Positions 27,071-35,836 of a stretch of 64,000 nucleotides of DNA are shown in pieces. Both the position numbers and the translations under genes were made by a program. How positions within the stretch are numbered: position 1 is the stretch's first letter; each line of letters opens with the position of its first letter. Under the pieces are notes generated by a model. It saw only the letters and a program-made list of their open reading frames with translations. It searched no databases and was not told where the DNA came from. The stretch is from positions 186,001-250,000 of the forward strand of contig NZ_JAAKGO010000001.1 of assembly GCF_011043525.1 (NCBI RefSeq), given 5' to 3'. This DNA is from Sphingobacterium sp. SGG-5. GTDB lineage: Bacteria > Bacteroidota > Bacteroidia > Sphingobacteriales > Sphingobacteriaceae.

Positions 27071-28166
27071 GAACTGCGCCCTCTTTAATAGCAAAGATAC
27101 GGATTGGGCAGGCTATTTCTTCAAATATCCGACGAATTCTATCCGCATCGGTATCCGTGATGAATATCTGGCCAAATTCCTCATTCGACACCATCTGCAT
27201 CAGCATCTTCGTACGCTTGGCATCCAGTTTATCAAAGATATCGTCGAGCAGCAGCAGCGGTTTGAACTGTTTATGCACCGTCAGGAAAGCATATTGAGCC
27301 AGCTTCAAAGCGATCAAAAAAGATTTCTGCTGACCCTGGGAACCGAATTTTTTAAGCGGCATATTCCCGTGGATCGTAAACAGGAGATCATCCTTATGCA
27401 CCCCCTGCGTCGTCCGCTCCAAAGCACGGTCCTTCTCCAGACTTCCCTCCAGCAGCTGATCCAGACGATGCTCATGCAAGGCAGACTCATATATCAGCGA
27501 CACCTCTTCCGCCCCATCCGACAAAAAAGCATAATGCCGTTGGAACGATGGAAGAAATTCCGCCATGAACTCCTTCCGCCGCGCATATATCGCCTCACCG
27601 ATCTCACTCAACTGCATATTCAGCACCTCCAGCAAAGCTATGTCCAATACCCCTTTCTCCTTGATATTTTTCAGCAGGTTATTCCGCTGCAATAAGATCC
27701 TATTGTAGTTGATCAACGTATCCAAATACCTGTTGTCCGTCTGCGAAATCACATTATCCACAAACTTCCGACGTTCCTCGCTCCCCTCCATCACAATACT
27801 GTTGTCATTCGGTGATATCATAACCAAAGGGAACTGGCCGATATGATCCGCCAGACGCGTATACTCTTTCTTATTCCGCTTAAACTGTTTCTTTTGGTTC
27901 TTTTTTAGGCTACAGAAAATAACATCCGACTGCTCCTCCCGTGCAAAATCCCCCTGCACCATAAAATACTCTTCGCTGCTCTTGATATGCTGCGAATCCA
28001 CCGGATTGAAATAGGATTTACACAAAGAAAGGTAGTGAATAGCGTCTAATAAATTTGTCTTTCCCGCACCGTTAGGGCCTGTAAAAGCATTGACCTCCGG
28101 GATGAAGGTCAACATAGATTCCGTATAATTTTTAAAGTTAAGTACCGTAAGCTGCTTCAACCACAT
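27063..28166 (-). CDS. recF: DNA replication and repair protein RecF
   Basis: An SMC-like ATPase of 367 residues that loads RecA at gaps with RecOR. Walker A is FTGPNGAGKTNLLDAIHYL at about residues 31-50, the ABC signature region is GSQGQQKSFLIALKLAQ at about residue 270, and Walker B is PLLLLDDIFDKLD at about 305. Length is normal. The start codon directly follows the DUF4834 stop, and the end overlaps the DUF721 start, so three genes form a tight operon. Confidence 0.95.
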   Translation of the reverse strand: MWLKQLTVLNFKNYTESMLTFIPEVNAFTGPNGAGKTNLLDAIHYLSLCKSYFNPVDSQHIKSSEEYFMVQGDFAREEQSDVIFCSLKKNQKKQFKRNKKEYTRLADHIGQFPLVMISPNDNSIVMEGSEERRKFVDNVISQTDNRYLDTLINYNRILLQRNNLLKNIKEKGVLDIALLEVLNMQLSEIGEAIYARRKEFMAEFLPSFQRHYAFLSDGAEEVSLIYESALHEHRLDQLLEGSLEKDRALERTTQGVHKDDLLFTIHGNMPLKKFGSQGQQKSFLIALKLAQYAFLTVHKQFKPLLLLDDIFDKLDAKRTKMLMQMVSNEEFGQIFITDTDADRIRRIFEEIACPIRIFAIKEGAVHD

Positions 28167-28481
28167 TTACTTCACTTCCTCGAAGTCCACAAATTCTCCC
28201 GCCGTAGCTGTTCCTTTCCGCTTCTCCTCCTGTGGTGGGACATAGTCTACACGGACTTTCCCATCTTTCGAGCGTGTTGAGTTCTGCTGTGTGTTATTAC
28301 CCGTATGCGATTGGCCGAAAGGTTGACCATAGCCATCATAAGTATACTGCGTATGCTGTGCCTTTTTCATCATCCGCTCTGTCAATTTACGCAGCGCAAA
28401 TGGCAACACCAACCGCATGGTGAACTTAAAAAGGTAATAAAAAGCAACTGTAAATAATATAAAATAGATTAACGTACTCAT
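28167..28481 (-). CDS. DUF4834 family membrane protein
   Basis: 104 residues with one N-terminal membrane helix (LIYFILFTVAFYYLFKFTMRLVLPF), then a basic and polar tail ending in EFVDFEEVK. This is the Bacteroidota DUF4834 form, usually next to recF. The stop codon abuts the recF start. The function is unknown. Confidence 0.75.
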   Translation of the reverse strand: MSTLIYFILFTVAFYYLFKFTMRLVLPFALRKLTERMMKKAQHTQYTYDGYGQPFGQSHTGNNTQQNSTRSKDGKVRVDYVPPQEEKRKGTATAGEFVDFEEVK

Positions 28482-28568
28482 TCTTTTCTCTTTGTTTCAT
28501 CAAATATATTAAAAATCAGGCGAGGCTTAGGTCAGAAAAATGTCAGACTAAAACCGGCTTAACATATT

Positions 28569-29057
28569 TTAAGACTTCCCCTCTTTCGCCTTCAGGATGC
28601 TCTCGTACAAAGCCTCCTGTTTGTGCGTACCGATGATATACACCAGTCCGTCTCTATCCGTCAACCATACGGCCTCCTTACCCCCTGCATAAAAGCGTAT
28701 TTTTCCGTTTTTGTGCAAGTTGTACACCGGATTATTAAAAATAAAGCGGCTATAATCTTTCTTTTCGACCTTCACCACCGCAGACAGGTCGATCTTCACC
28801 AGACTCGTTGTCCAAAGACCACTCATCGTAATATTATTATTCGACACCACCGTCTGATAGTGCAGCAAGTACATCATGATGACCGATACAAAAATAATTG
28901 CCGAACCCACAATAAAAAACAACTGCCGCGAGGCCAGATGATCAAAATTGAGGTAATACGCTATAAAACAAAACAACGCCAAAACCAACCGGATACTTAT
29001 CCATGATTTATCCCGGCCCAGATACTGCCGTTCTTTAAAAATGTAATCCTGACTCAT
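28569..29057 (-). CDS. Membrane protein with PH-like domain
   Basis: 162 residues. Two membrane helices near the N-terminus (IRLVLALFCFIAYYL and LFFIVGSAIIFVSVIMMYLL) are followed by a beta-rich cytoplasmic part (NNITMSGLWTTSLVKIDLSAVV, KIRFYAGGKEAVWLTDRDG) resembling bacterial PH-type domains. Its start lies 23 bp inside the tilS 3' end, so it is translationally coupled to tilS. The function is unknown. Confidence 0.65.
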   Translation of the reverse strand: MSQDYIFKERQYLGRDKSWISIRLVLALFCFIAYYLNFDHLASRQLFFIVGSAIIFVSVIMMYLLHYQTVVSNNNITMSGLWTTSLVKIDLSAVVKVEKKDYSRFIFNNPVYNLHKNGKIRFYAGGKEAVWLTDRDGLVYIIGTHKQEALYESILKAKEGKS

Positions 29058-30384
29058 CCTTCTTATTTAGACAAACTAATGTAAGAACTTTTTGTGTATT
29101 TTCCGTAATCTTATAGCGATCATCGATCTGATAGCCTCCCACCCAGAGAATATCACCGTTGCCATTCACCCAGATCGGAATATGTTGTTTCTCAAACACA
29201 TTGATTTTCCGTCCCACAAAAAAATCACTGATTTTCTTTTTCCCCTTCATGCCCAGCGGCTGAAAATAATCCCCCTCCTGCCAGGTCCGCACCTCCAGCG
29301 GAAACACCAGCTTCTCCGCATCCAGTTGTGCCTGCTGCGAATCCCGCAGTAGACGTACATCCTCCGAGACCGATAGCCCGAACAACTGTCTCCCCCAGCT
29401 GACCTCCGCTTGCCCTGCATGCACGACCGCTCTTTCCGCTGCTTCCCCCTTCGCACGCAAAATCAACATCTCCCGATCCAACAGCAACACATACGACGGC
29501 GCTTCAAATACCCTTCCCGGTTCCTTATCCCAAGCCGTCCGAAGATCCTCCAGAACTCCCTTCGAAAATCCAAACGGCTCAAACAGCAGAAACAACAAAC
29601 CGATATCCATATCCTGTAAAGCCTTCTTGTCCACCGTCCATTCCTGCGGACCTCGTTCTACCAACAGTTCCCCGCGGCGTGCCGTCACAAAATCCCGCAA
29701 CACCCCATACGACTCCTGAAAACGCGCGATATTATCCGCCATTACCTGAATAAAATCCGGATTCAATTGTTCAAATTGCGGTATAATATCCAGACGGATC
29801 TTATTTCTGCTGTATTTCGTCGAGAAGTTAGACGCATCATCCCGATAAGGCACCTCCAGTTGAGCCACTGCCGCCGTGATCTCCCGCGAATCCAAAAACA
29901 GCAAGGGACGGATAATGTTATCCCGCTCCGGCAAAATACCACGCAGGCCCTGCAGCCCCGTACCCCTTGATAAGTTAAACAACACCGTCTCCACATGATC
30001 GTTTTTATGCTGCGCTACCGCAATTTTAGCACAGTTCAGCTCCGCCGCCAGCTCCGCAAACCATCTGTAGCGCAATTCCCGGGCAGCCATCTGTATCGAC
30101 ATTTTATGCATTGCGGCATACCCCTCCGTATCAAAATGCTTCACATGCAGCGGCACCCCGAGCGAAGCACAATACCCCCGCACCAACTCCTCATCCCCAT
30201 CCGACGCCTCACCCCGCAGACCAAAGTTGCAATGCGCCACCTCTATCGCCCAACCCACCGCCTGAAAAAGCCACAGCATCAACATCGAATCCCTACCCCC
30301 ACTCACTGCCAGCAGTACCCGATCTCCCTTTTGCAAAAGACGATTAGCCACAATAAAATCCCTAAACCTCTCCAGAAGCTCCAT
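29035..30384 (-). CDS. tilS: tRNA(Ile)-lysidine synthase
   Basis: Modifies C34 of the tRNA-Ile CAU anticodon to lysidine so that it reads AUA. The PP-loop ATP-binding motif LLAVSGGRDSMLML is at about residue 30, followed by VAHCNFGLRG and RYRWFAELA, and the C-terminal substrate-binding domain includes FQPLGMKGKKKISDFF. The frame stays open upstream to 30603, but the family start is MELLERFRDFI at ATG 30384, giving 449 residues. First gene of the run tilS, PH-like, DUF4834, recF, DUF721. Confidence 0.93.
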   Translation of the reverse strand: MELLERFRDFIVANRLLQKGDRVLLAVSGGRDSMLMLWLFQAVGWAIEVAHCNFGLRGEASDGDEELVRGYCASLGVPLHVKHFDTEGYAAMHKMSIQMAARELRYRWFAELAAELNCAKIAVAQHKNDHVETVLFNLSRGTGLQGLRGILPERDNIIRPLLFLDSREITAAVAQLEVPYRDDASNFSTKYSRNKIRLDIIPQFEQLNPDFIQVMADNIARFQESYGVLRDFVTARRGELLVERGPQEWTVDKKALQDMDIGLLFLLFEPFGFSKGVLEDLRTAWDKEPGRVFEAPSYVLLLDREMLILRAKGEAAERAVVHAGQAEVSWGRQLFGLSVSEDVRLLRDSQQAQLDAEKLVFPLEVRTWQEGDYFQPLGMKGKKKISDFFVGRKINVFEKQHIPIWVNGNGDILWVGGYQIDDRYKITENTQKVLTLVCLNKKDESGLHF

Positions 30385-30462
30385 ACCCCAAAAGTAACGA
30401 TAATTGATTATTAACTTTTTTTTCCGCAAAAAAAAGATATCTATAACACTCGCGGTACCTAG

Positions 30463-30489
30463 ATGCGGGGTGCAGGCGGAGGAGGCGTG
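30463..30489. repeat. 27-bp direct repeat flanking the fic remnant, left copy
   Basis: Reads ATGCGGGGTGCAGGCGGAGG onward. It matches 31501-31527 over 27 bp with two differences. The pair brackets the truncated fic gene and its upstream sites. Confidence 0.6.
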
Positions 30490-30495
30490 ATGAAT

Positions 30496-30604
30496 CTTGT
30501 CCGGATAGCATTTATCGAGATAAATAGATTTTATCATGACATATCTTTGTCGCGATAGAAGTATAACGACATAAACTTGTCGCAATTCTTGTATTCGCGA
30601 CAAA
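30496..30604. promoter_or_regulatory. Cluster of seven TCGCGA-type half-palindromic sites
   Basis: Seven degenerate copies of a palindrome close to TTTGTCGCGAYAAA begin at 30496, 30511, 30530, 30547, 30562, 30577 and 30592. Spacing is 15-19 bp, four times exactly 15 bp. The best copies are TTTGTCGCGATAG (30547) and TATTCGCGACAAAA (30592). They end where homology to Fic proteins begins. This looks like an operator array for a cooperative regulator. Confidence 0.5.
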
Positions 30605-31367
30605 AGACGCCATCGAATTTCTTGTGGACACGGCAGACGAAATAGGGTTTAACCGATATACTATTCTCAATCTTCACGCTCTTTTGTCCAATAACCTGTT
30701 ACCTAATCCGGCAGCATCGGGCAGGTTGCGGGAGTTTGGCGTGGGCATTACCAATTCCGTTTTTACGCCATTGGGCGTTCCGCAGCTTATATCTGAATTT
30801 TTCGACCTTATCCTGGAAAAAGCAAGACAAATTGAAAATCCTTTTGAGCAGGCTTTCTTCGTGTCGGTTCATTTCCCATATCTGCAACCCTTTGATGATG
30901 TAAATAAGCGGGTTTCACGTTTGGCAGCAAATATTCCGCTAAACCGTCACAATCTCGCACCTTTGTCGTTTATAGATGTGCCTGAAGAGTATTATGTAAA
31001 AGGTATTTTGGGTATTTATGAACTGAACCGCATCAGTTTGTTTAAGGATGTTTTTATGTGGGCTTATGAAAGGTCGGCACTACGCTATGCCGCTATTCGC
31101 CAATCTTTGGGAGAGCCTGATATATTCCGTTTGAAATACCGGGATGAAATCAGGGCTGTCATCGTGGCGATTGTGATGCAGGCAATGAGGAAAGATGAAG
31201 CCATACAAATCATAAAGAATGTAGCCGAAAAACTGCAATTGGCAGACAGGGCAAAATTTATAGAAGCCGTAGAAACAGAGCTGATGGGTATGCATGAGGG
31301 AAATTTTGCCCGATACAGGATTATGCCTTCCGAATTCAATAAATGGAAAGCCGGATGGGATAGTTAA
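30600..31367 (+). pseudogene. Fic family protein, 5'-truncated
   Basis: About 255 codons matching the C-terminal two thirds of a Fic family protein (TILNLHALLSNNLLPNPAAS, GRLREFGVGITNSVF, PFEQAFFVSVHFPYLQPFDD, YELNRISLFKDVFMWAYERS). Family members of this class normally begin about 130 residues earlier with a region containing an inhibitory SWNSSRLEGN-type motif; that part is absent, and an in-frame TAA lies at 30564. The core loop reads LQPFDDVNKRVSRL instead of HPFxDGNGRxxR. As I recall this is how the subgroup looks, so canonical AMPylation is doubtful even in intact members. GTG 30624 is the first plausible start, so a short protein may still be made. Confidence 0.7.
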
Positions 31368-31500
31368 ATAACGATTGATTTTTAAAACAGGTGCTATGAC
31401 AAAATGCACAAACCCTTCGTACTGCTAAAAATGCCGCCAATGTTGCATCAGCCCCTCTACCACCAGCGCAAACCCTGATGCCTGCTGAAGCAGTAGCCAA

Positions 31501-31527
31501 ATGCGGGTTGCAGGCGGAGGAGACGTG
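31501..31527. repeat. 27-bp direct repeat flanking the fic remnant, right copy
   Basis: Reads ATGCGGGTTGCAGGCGGAGG onward, a partner of 30463-30489, about 1.04 kb apart. Confidence 0.6.
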
Positions 31528-31637
31528 AGATGAGATGTTAGATATTAAATTGAGACATGAGAAGATATCAGCAATACCCGTACAAATCCGAAAAATGTCG
31601 CCTTGGCAGATCGGCAATAGCAGGAATGGTGATCCTT

Positions 31638-31692
31638 TGTGCCGAGATGGCACAGCGACGAGTTTTGGGTACTTTTTGCGGTCAAAAAGTAC
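31638..31692. repeat. REP-like double hairpin
   Basis: Hairpin TGTGCC-GAGAT-GGCACA (31638-31654) is followed by the perfect 10-bp stem GTACTTTTTG/CAAAAAGTAC with a 4-nt loop (31669-31692). Similar TACTTTTTG hairpins are, from memory, scattered in Sphingobacteriaceae genomes. Confidence 0.5.
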
Positions 31693-31782
31693 AAAAGCCC
31701 ATCGTGGCAACGACAATAAAGGAACAATGTAAATTTCACCAATTAACATTTTTTTGCTATTAATTTGTATATTTTTGCGGAT

Positions 31783-34146
31783 ATGAAACACGGGGCTATA
31801 CTTGCGCTTTGCCTATTCTACAGCTTGCTGTCTTTTGGACAGATCCGGCAGGGCAATACCAGCGCTCAGCCCGGCAGAGACCGGCTCAACCTCGTGTCAT
31901 CCAGCAGTGGTCGTATCAACGCCTCGACCGGACATATGGTCTTCTTCAATCCTGTCTACGAGCATAAAGGAAACACCCTATCCGCCGACAGCGGCTATAT
32001 TTATGAAGACGAGATCAAGCAACAATTTTTCGAAGCTTTTGGCCACGTTGTCATCACACAACCTTCCGGTACCGTCATCAATTCCGACTATCTACATTAC
32101 GATGCCACGGCGCAGCATGCCCGTCTCACCGGAAACGTCAAGATGGTCGACGCCACTTCCGTGCTGACCACCAATTTTCTCACGTACAACATGCGATCGA
32201 AGGTAGGTACCTATCAAAATGGAGGAAGGATCATATCTCGGGGTGACACCATCACCTCTAAAAACGCCTATTATTTCGAAAATACATCCGATGCCTATTT
32301 CCGGTATAAGGTCATTGTACGCACGCCCAATGTCAAAGTGTACACCGACACCATGCGGTACAATTCCATCACGAAAGACACCTACTTCTTTGGGCCGACC
32401 AATATCAAAGGCAACAAAAACGAAAATCTCTATACCGAGCGGGGCGTGTATAACACCGGAACCGGTATTGCCAAATTCAACAAAAACAATCTCTACACCG
32501 AAGATACCAAGTTTCTCAAAGGCGACAGCCTCTACTACAACCGGGACAACGGCATTGGCGAAGCCTACCGGAATGTCGTCTTTGTCGACACCCTCGATAA
32601 GTTTTACGCCTATGGTGGAAAAGGCGTTTACCGACAAGACGAAGAATCCATCTTGATGACCGAAAAGCCGCTCATCATTACCGTGGTGAAGAACGATACT
32701 ACCGCAAATCAGGAAACTGCCGATAGCACCGCTGTACAAGTAGACAGCACGATCCGACAAATGGATAGTACTCCCGTACAAACGGACAGTACGCTAATAG
32801 AAGTGGATAGCACTGCAGCAGCAAAGCAGTTGCGGGTGATGGAGAAAGACAGTGTGCCTCCTGCAGCCGTCGATTCCGTGTATATGACTGCCGACACGCT
32901 ATATTCCCGGGTTATCCCTATTCGGGATTACCATCCACTCGACCTCAAACTCGACCGTGATGGCGGGCAACTTATCGACGAAGAAGAAGTCGATTATGGC
33001 GACGTATCCGAAACCGGAGAAGTGGGCGCACAGGACAGCACCCTCAGCCCGTTGGACAGCAACAGTACAGTCCTGCCCGACAGCACGGCACTACAGCTCG
33101 ACGCAGCGACCTTAACCGACAGTACGACGGTCGTGCCGCCCGATCCGCCGCAGATCAAAGCCAAACGTCCGCCCCTCAGAGCTGAGCCTGGGAACGCCAC
33201 GATCGAAATGACCCAAAAGGCCGACAGTACCTTGCGGCAGGAGGCCGTCATCCCCACCGGAAATGAAGCCAACGACTTGATTACTGAAGCTCTCCGCGTC
33301 GCGCAGACACCCGATACCGTGGCTCCCGATACCGTACAGCAAGCAGATAGTCCGCCCGTACCCACACTCGATTCATTGGGCAACCCTCTGGATTCATTGA
33401 GTAGTCCGCTGGATTCGCTCCGCGCGCTTCCTGACTCTGCCAAAACACGTATCGTACGCGCTTATTACAACGTGCGCCTTTTCAAGTCCGATCTACAAGC
33501 CGTAGCCGATTCAGCTTATTACGGCATGGTCGATTCGATGTTCCGCTTTATGGGCCGTCCGATGATATGGGCGCAGGGATCCCAGATCTCCGCAGACACC
33601 ATCTACATGCAGATTATCAACCAGCAGGTCGACAATGCCCTTTTAAAAAACAATGCCTTTATGGTCAATGCCGTACTCGACACCGTCAAGTTCAACCAGC
33701 TCAAAGGACGAAAGATTACCGCCTTCTTTGCCAACAACAACATCGACCGCTTATTCGTCGACGGCAATGCCGAGAACCTCAGCTTCTCGGCCGATGAAGA
33801 AAAACAAATCATCACCGAAATGTTTCACGATCGCGGGGCCCGTATTAAGGTGAGGATGGAAAACAAGGAGATCATTGATTACATTACCATCCGGAAAGTC
33901 GACCAGAAAGTTTACCCCTTCAGCATGGTCACACAGGAGAATGAAATCTTGCAAGGCTTTATCTGGCGACCGCAGGACCGCCCCACTTCCAAAGAAGACC
34001 TCCTCAACCGCAAACGCGAAGTCCCTAAAGAAACGGTACCTGCAGCACCCGCTGATGCCACTGCTTCTGGTGAGCAAACACCTGAAGAGCCGAGTTCCAA
34101 AGCAGCAGCGCCGAAAGATACGCCCTCCCCCCCACCTCAATCGTAA
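31783..34146 (+). CDS. OstA-like (LptA/LptD N-terminal type) outer membrane biogenesis protein
   Basis: About 787 residues with a signal peptide (ILALCLFYSLLSFGQ). Residues about 40-310 are OstA/LptA-like beta-jellyroll repeats (LSADSGYIYEDEIKQQFFEA, VVITQPSGTVINSDYLHYDA, ARLTGNVKMVDATSVLTTNF), which in LptA and LptD bind lipid A during lipopolysaccharide export. A Ser/Thr/Asp/Pro-rich insert of about 250 residues (repeats such as VDSTIRQMDST) separates them from a second OstA-like part at about 560-720. The C-terminus is Pro/Ala-rich. The start at ATG 31783 (MKHGAIL) gives the cleanest signal. It probably belongs to the Bacteroidota LPS transport route. Confidence 0.82.
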   Translation: MKHGAILALCLFYSLLSFGQIRQGNTSAQPGRDRLNLVSSSSGRINASTGHMVFFNPVYEHKGNTLSADSGYIYEDEIKQQFFEAFGHVVITQPSGTVINSDYLHYDATAQHARLTGNVKMVDATSVLTTNFLTYNMRSKVGTYQNGGRIISRGDTITSKNAYYFENTSDAYFRYKVIVRTPNVKVYTDTMRYNSITKDTYFFGPTNIKGNKNENLYTERGVYNTGTGIAKFNKNNLYTEDTKFLKGDSLYYNRDNGIGEAYRNVVFVDTLDKFYAYGGKGVYRQDEESILMTEKPLIITVVKNDTTANQETADSTAVQVDSTIRQMDSTPVQTDSTLIEVDSTAAAKQLRVMEKDSVPPAAVDSVYMTADTLYSRVIPIRDYHPLDLKLDRDGGQLIDEEEVDYGDVSETGEVGAQDSTLSPLDSNSTVLPDSTALQLDAATLTDSTTVVPPDPPQIKAKRPPLRAEPGNATIEMTQKADSTLRQEAVIPTGNEANDLITEALRVAQTPDTVAPDTVQQADSPPVPTLDSLGNPLDSLSSPLDSLRALPDSAKTRIVRAYYNVRLFKSDLQAVADSAYYGMVDSMFRFMGRPMIWAQGSQISADTIYMQIINQQVDNALLKNNAFMVNAVLDTVKFNQLKGRKITAFFANNNIDRLFVDGNAENLSFSADEEKQIITEMFHDRGARIKVRMENKEIIDYITIRKVDQKVYPFSMVTQENEILQGFIWRPQDRPTSKEDLLNRKREVPKETVPAAPADATASGEQTPEEPSSKAAAPKDTPSPPPQS

Positions 34147-35123
34147 TAAAAATACTTTCCCCACCCCTCCGTCGCCAGCCGATCCCTTTCCTTAAAATGC
34201 TGTTTGACATTCGGTCTACACCGCACCGATACCTCCGTCAGCTCCCGCAGGTCAAGCTCCTGCTCTTGTACCCCCTTAGCAATCTTCCGGGCCACCACCT
34301 CTTCCAGCAGCACCGCCCCCGGCATATCCCTTGATTCCGCAAAATACCACATATTCAGATACACCTTTCTGTTGACTTTCACAAACCATGGACTCACCTC
34401 CCACGATTTCAATACCGAAGACGTACAACGGCAGTATGTCCGATTGCCCTGTGTGTCGATAAAATACGTCCCCTCGCTCTTCGAAAAATGCAACAGCAGG
34501 ATATTAAACACCTGTATCCGTCTTTCCGTTCCCCCCGGCAGCTCCTCCCGTCCATATGCTTCCCCTGGCTCCTCCGCCGATAATATAGTCATCTCTGCCA
34601 ACTCATTATCCTCCTCGTATGACTCATCCTCACCTTTGCCCGCATTATTCTGCGCCCAGATCAGCCCTCCTTTGAAAAGATTCCAGATCAACCTATTAAA
34701 AACTGCCCAATGCGGCTTTTTGTATATCATAAAATGATAACCCCATACAATCGCTGCAAAGAAAAACACATCTCCATGCAGATAGCCGCTGCTCCATACC
34801 GTTTGTCCATGCATTTCAAACAAGAGTTCCAGCATCCCGATATGTAAGCAGGAGATGATCAGAAAGCCGATCAGAAAATAAGCTATCGCACCGCTTTTCT
34901 TTTTCCACTTGTGGAGTGGTCGGGGGCGGTACCCCAGAAATATATTGTAGCTCATATTGCTGAAGAACATATAGACCCATAATAAAGGCACCGTTATAAT
35001 AAACATCGTTCGAAAGAGGCCACTTGACGCATAATGGAAAAGATTATAGAAATGCTGCCGTGTGATGATAATGTAGGCGCATGCACAAGAGATCAAAAAG
35101 GTATAAGTCACTAATTTCCACAT
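34137..35123 (-). CDS. Membrane protein with degenerate LytTR-like C-terminus
   Basis: 328 residues with four predicted membrane helices in the first 160 (LVTYTFLISCACAYIIITR, TMFIITVPLLWVYMFF, IAYFLIGFLIISCLHIGML, VFFFAAIVWGYHFMIY). A charged linker follows. Residues about 205-270 (ILLLHFSKSEGTYFIDTQGN, WEVSPWFVKVNRKVYLNMWY) resemble a LytTR DNA-binding domain, where a Phe-x-Lys/Arg-Val/Ile-Asn/His-Arg stretch is typical. A membrane-bound transcription regulator is plausible but not certain. It converges on the OstA-like gene with a 10-bp overlap. Confidence 0.5.
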   Translation of the reverse strand: MWKLVTYTFLISCACAYIIITRQHFYNLFHYASSGLFRTMFIITVPLLWVYMFFSNMSYNIFLGYRPRPLHKWKKKSGAIAYFLIGFLIISCLHIGMLELLFEMHGQTVWSSGYLHGDVFFFAAIVWGYHFMIYKKPHWAVFNRLIWNLFKGGLIWAQNNAGKGEDESYEEDNELAEMTILSAEEPGEAYGREELPGGTERRIQVFNILLLHFSKSEGTYFIDTQGNRTYCRCTSSVLKSWEVSPWFVKVNRKVYLNMWYFAESRDMPGAVLLEEVVARKIAKGVQEQELDLRELTEVSVRCRPNVKQHFKERDRLATEGWGKYFYYD

Positions 35124-35402
35124 GATAAATACTGTTTGATTCAGACGTAATTATTTCTAAATGGTTTACAATACGCCGTACACATTAATAATTATTAACC
35201 TAAATAAACTAAAAACAAGCAAGCAACCAAATAAAAAATAACTTTTTGATAAATATTTTTCTACAAAAACATCAAAGTTTTCCACAATTGACATCACGTT
35301 GGGAAGCAAATTTGCATACATGGGGAAAAAAGACACTTCTATTTTCGTGAAATCCAATCCAACTCTATTTCCTTTGGAGTACGAATTTTTAATTCAGATT
35401 TT

Positions 35403-35795
35403 ATGAAAAAACCATTCAACACGATTGGGGTTGCCCAGGTGCAAGCCCAAATCCTCGCCTTACCCGCGAGCGAAAAAGCAGCCGAGCTGCAAGCGTTACG
35501 CACGGACTTTGTCGCGTGGATGCACACGCATTTCGATCTCAGTCCATCCGAGCAGGCCGATCTATCGTCTCTTCCCGCAACCTTCTGTGATTCCATGGCC
35601 CAGCAGGTTGCCGATGTATTAGAAGAAGGCGGTCTCTTCAGCTTTTTTAAAGAAGAGCAGGACGACACCGCACAACGTGGCGAGCCTCGAGGCAAGGACA
35701 TCCTTCTGCAACCCGTCCGACGTGCGCAGTATTCGTTTGACGATGGTACGTTGACCGATGTCCGTGATCTGTCGATCGCTATCACTTACCGATAG
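35403..35795 (+). CDS. Hypothetical protein, 130 residues
   Basis: A soluble, Ala/Gln/Asp-rich protein (LALPASEKAAELQALRTDFV, FDLSPSEQADLSSLPATFCD) without a signal peptide or a domain I recognise. The middle has a helical pattern that could be a small all-alpha domain. It lies 41 bp before the Crp-like gene. The function is unknown. Confidence 0.6.
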   Translation: MKKPFNTIGVAQVQAQILALPASEKAAELQALRTDFVAWMHTHFDLSPSEQADLSSLPATFCDSMAQQVADVLEEGGLFSFFKEEQDDTAQRGEPRGKDILLQPVRRAQYSFDDGTLTDVRDLSIAITYR

Positions 35796-35836
35796 CCGAC
35801 AATCTTTAACATTATCCCGCATATAGCTCTACCGAA

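Larger units (their letters stand above)
31368..31782. other. Intergenic region with REP-like hairpins
   Basis: Contains the right copy of the 27-bp repeat (31501-31527) and two neighbouring hairpins: TGTGCC/GGCACA (31638-31654) and GTACTTTTTG/CAAAAAGTAC (31669-31692). It also holds the leader of the OstA-like gene, with TATTTTTG at 31770-31777. A minus-strand open frame (31336-31791) shows no recognisable domain and is probably not a gene. Confidence 0.5.

Noticed and set aside
31336..31791. 151-codon minus-strand frame between fic and the OstA-like gene
   Set aside because: Runs through REP-like hairpins and the 27-bp repeat; composition is not protein-like and no domain is visible.
32092..32781. 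229-codon minus-strand frame inside the OstA-like gene
   Set aside because: Shadow of a coding gene with strong codon bias; no domain or start signal.
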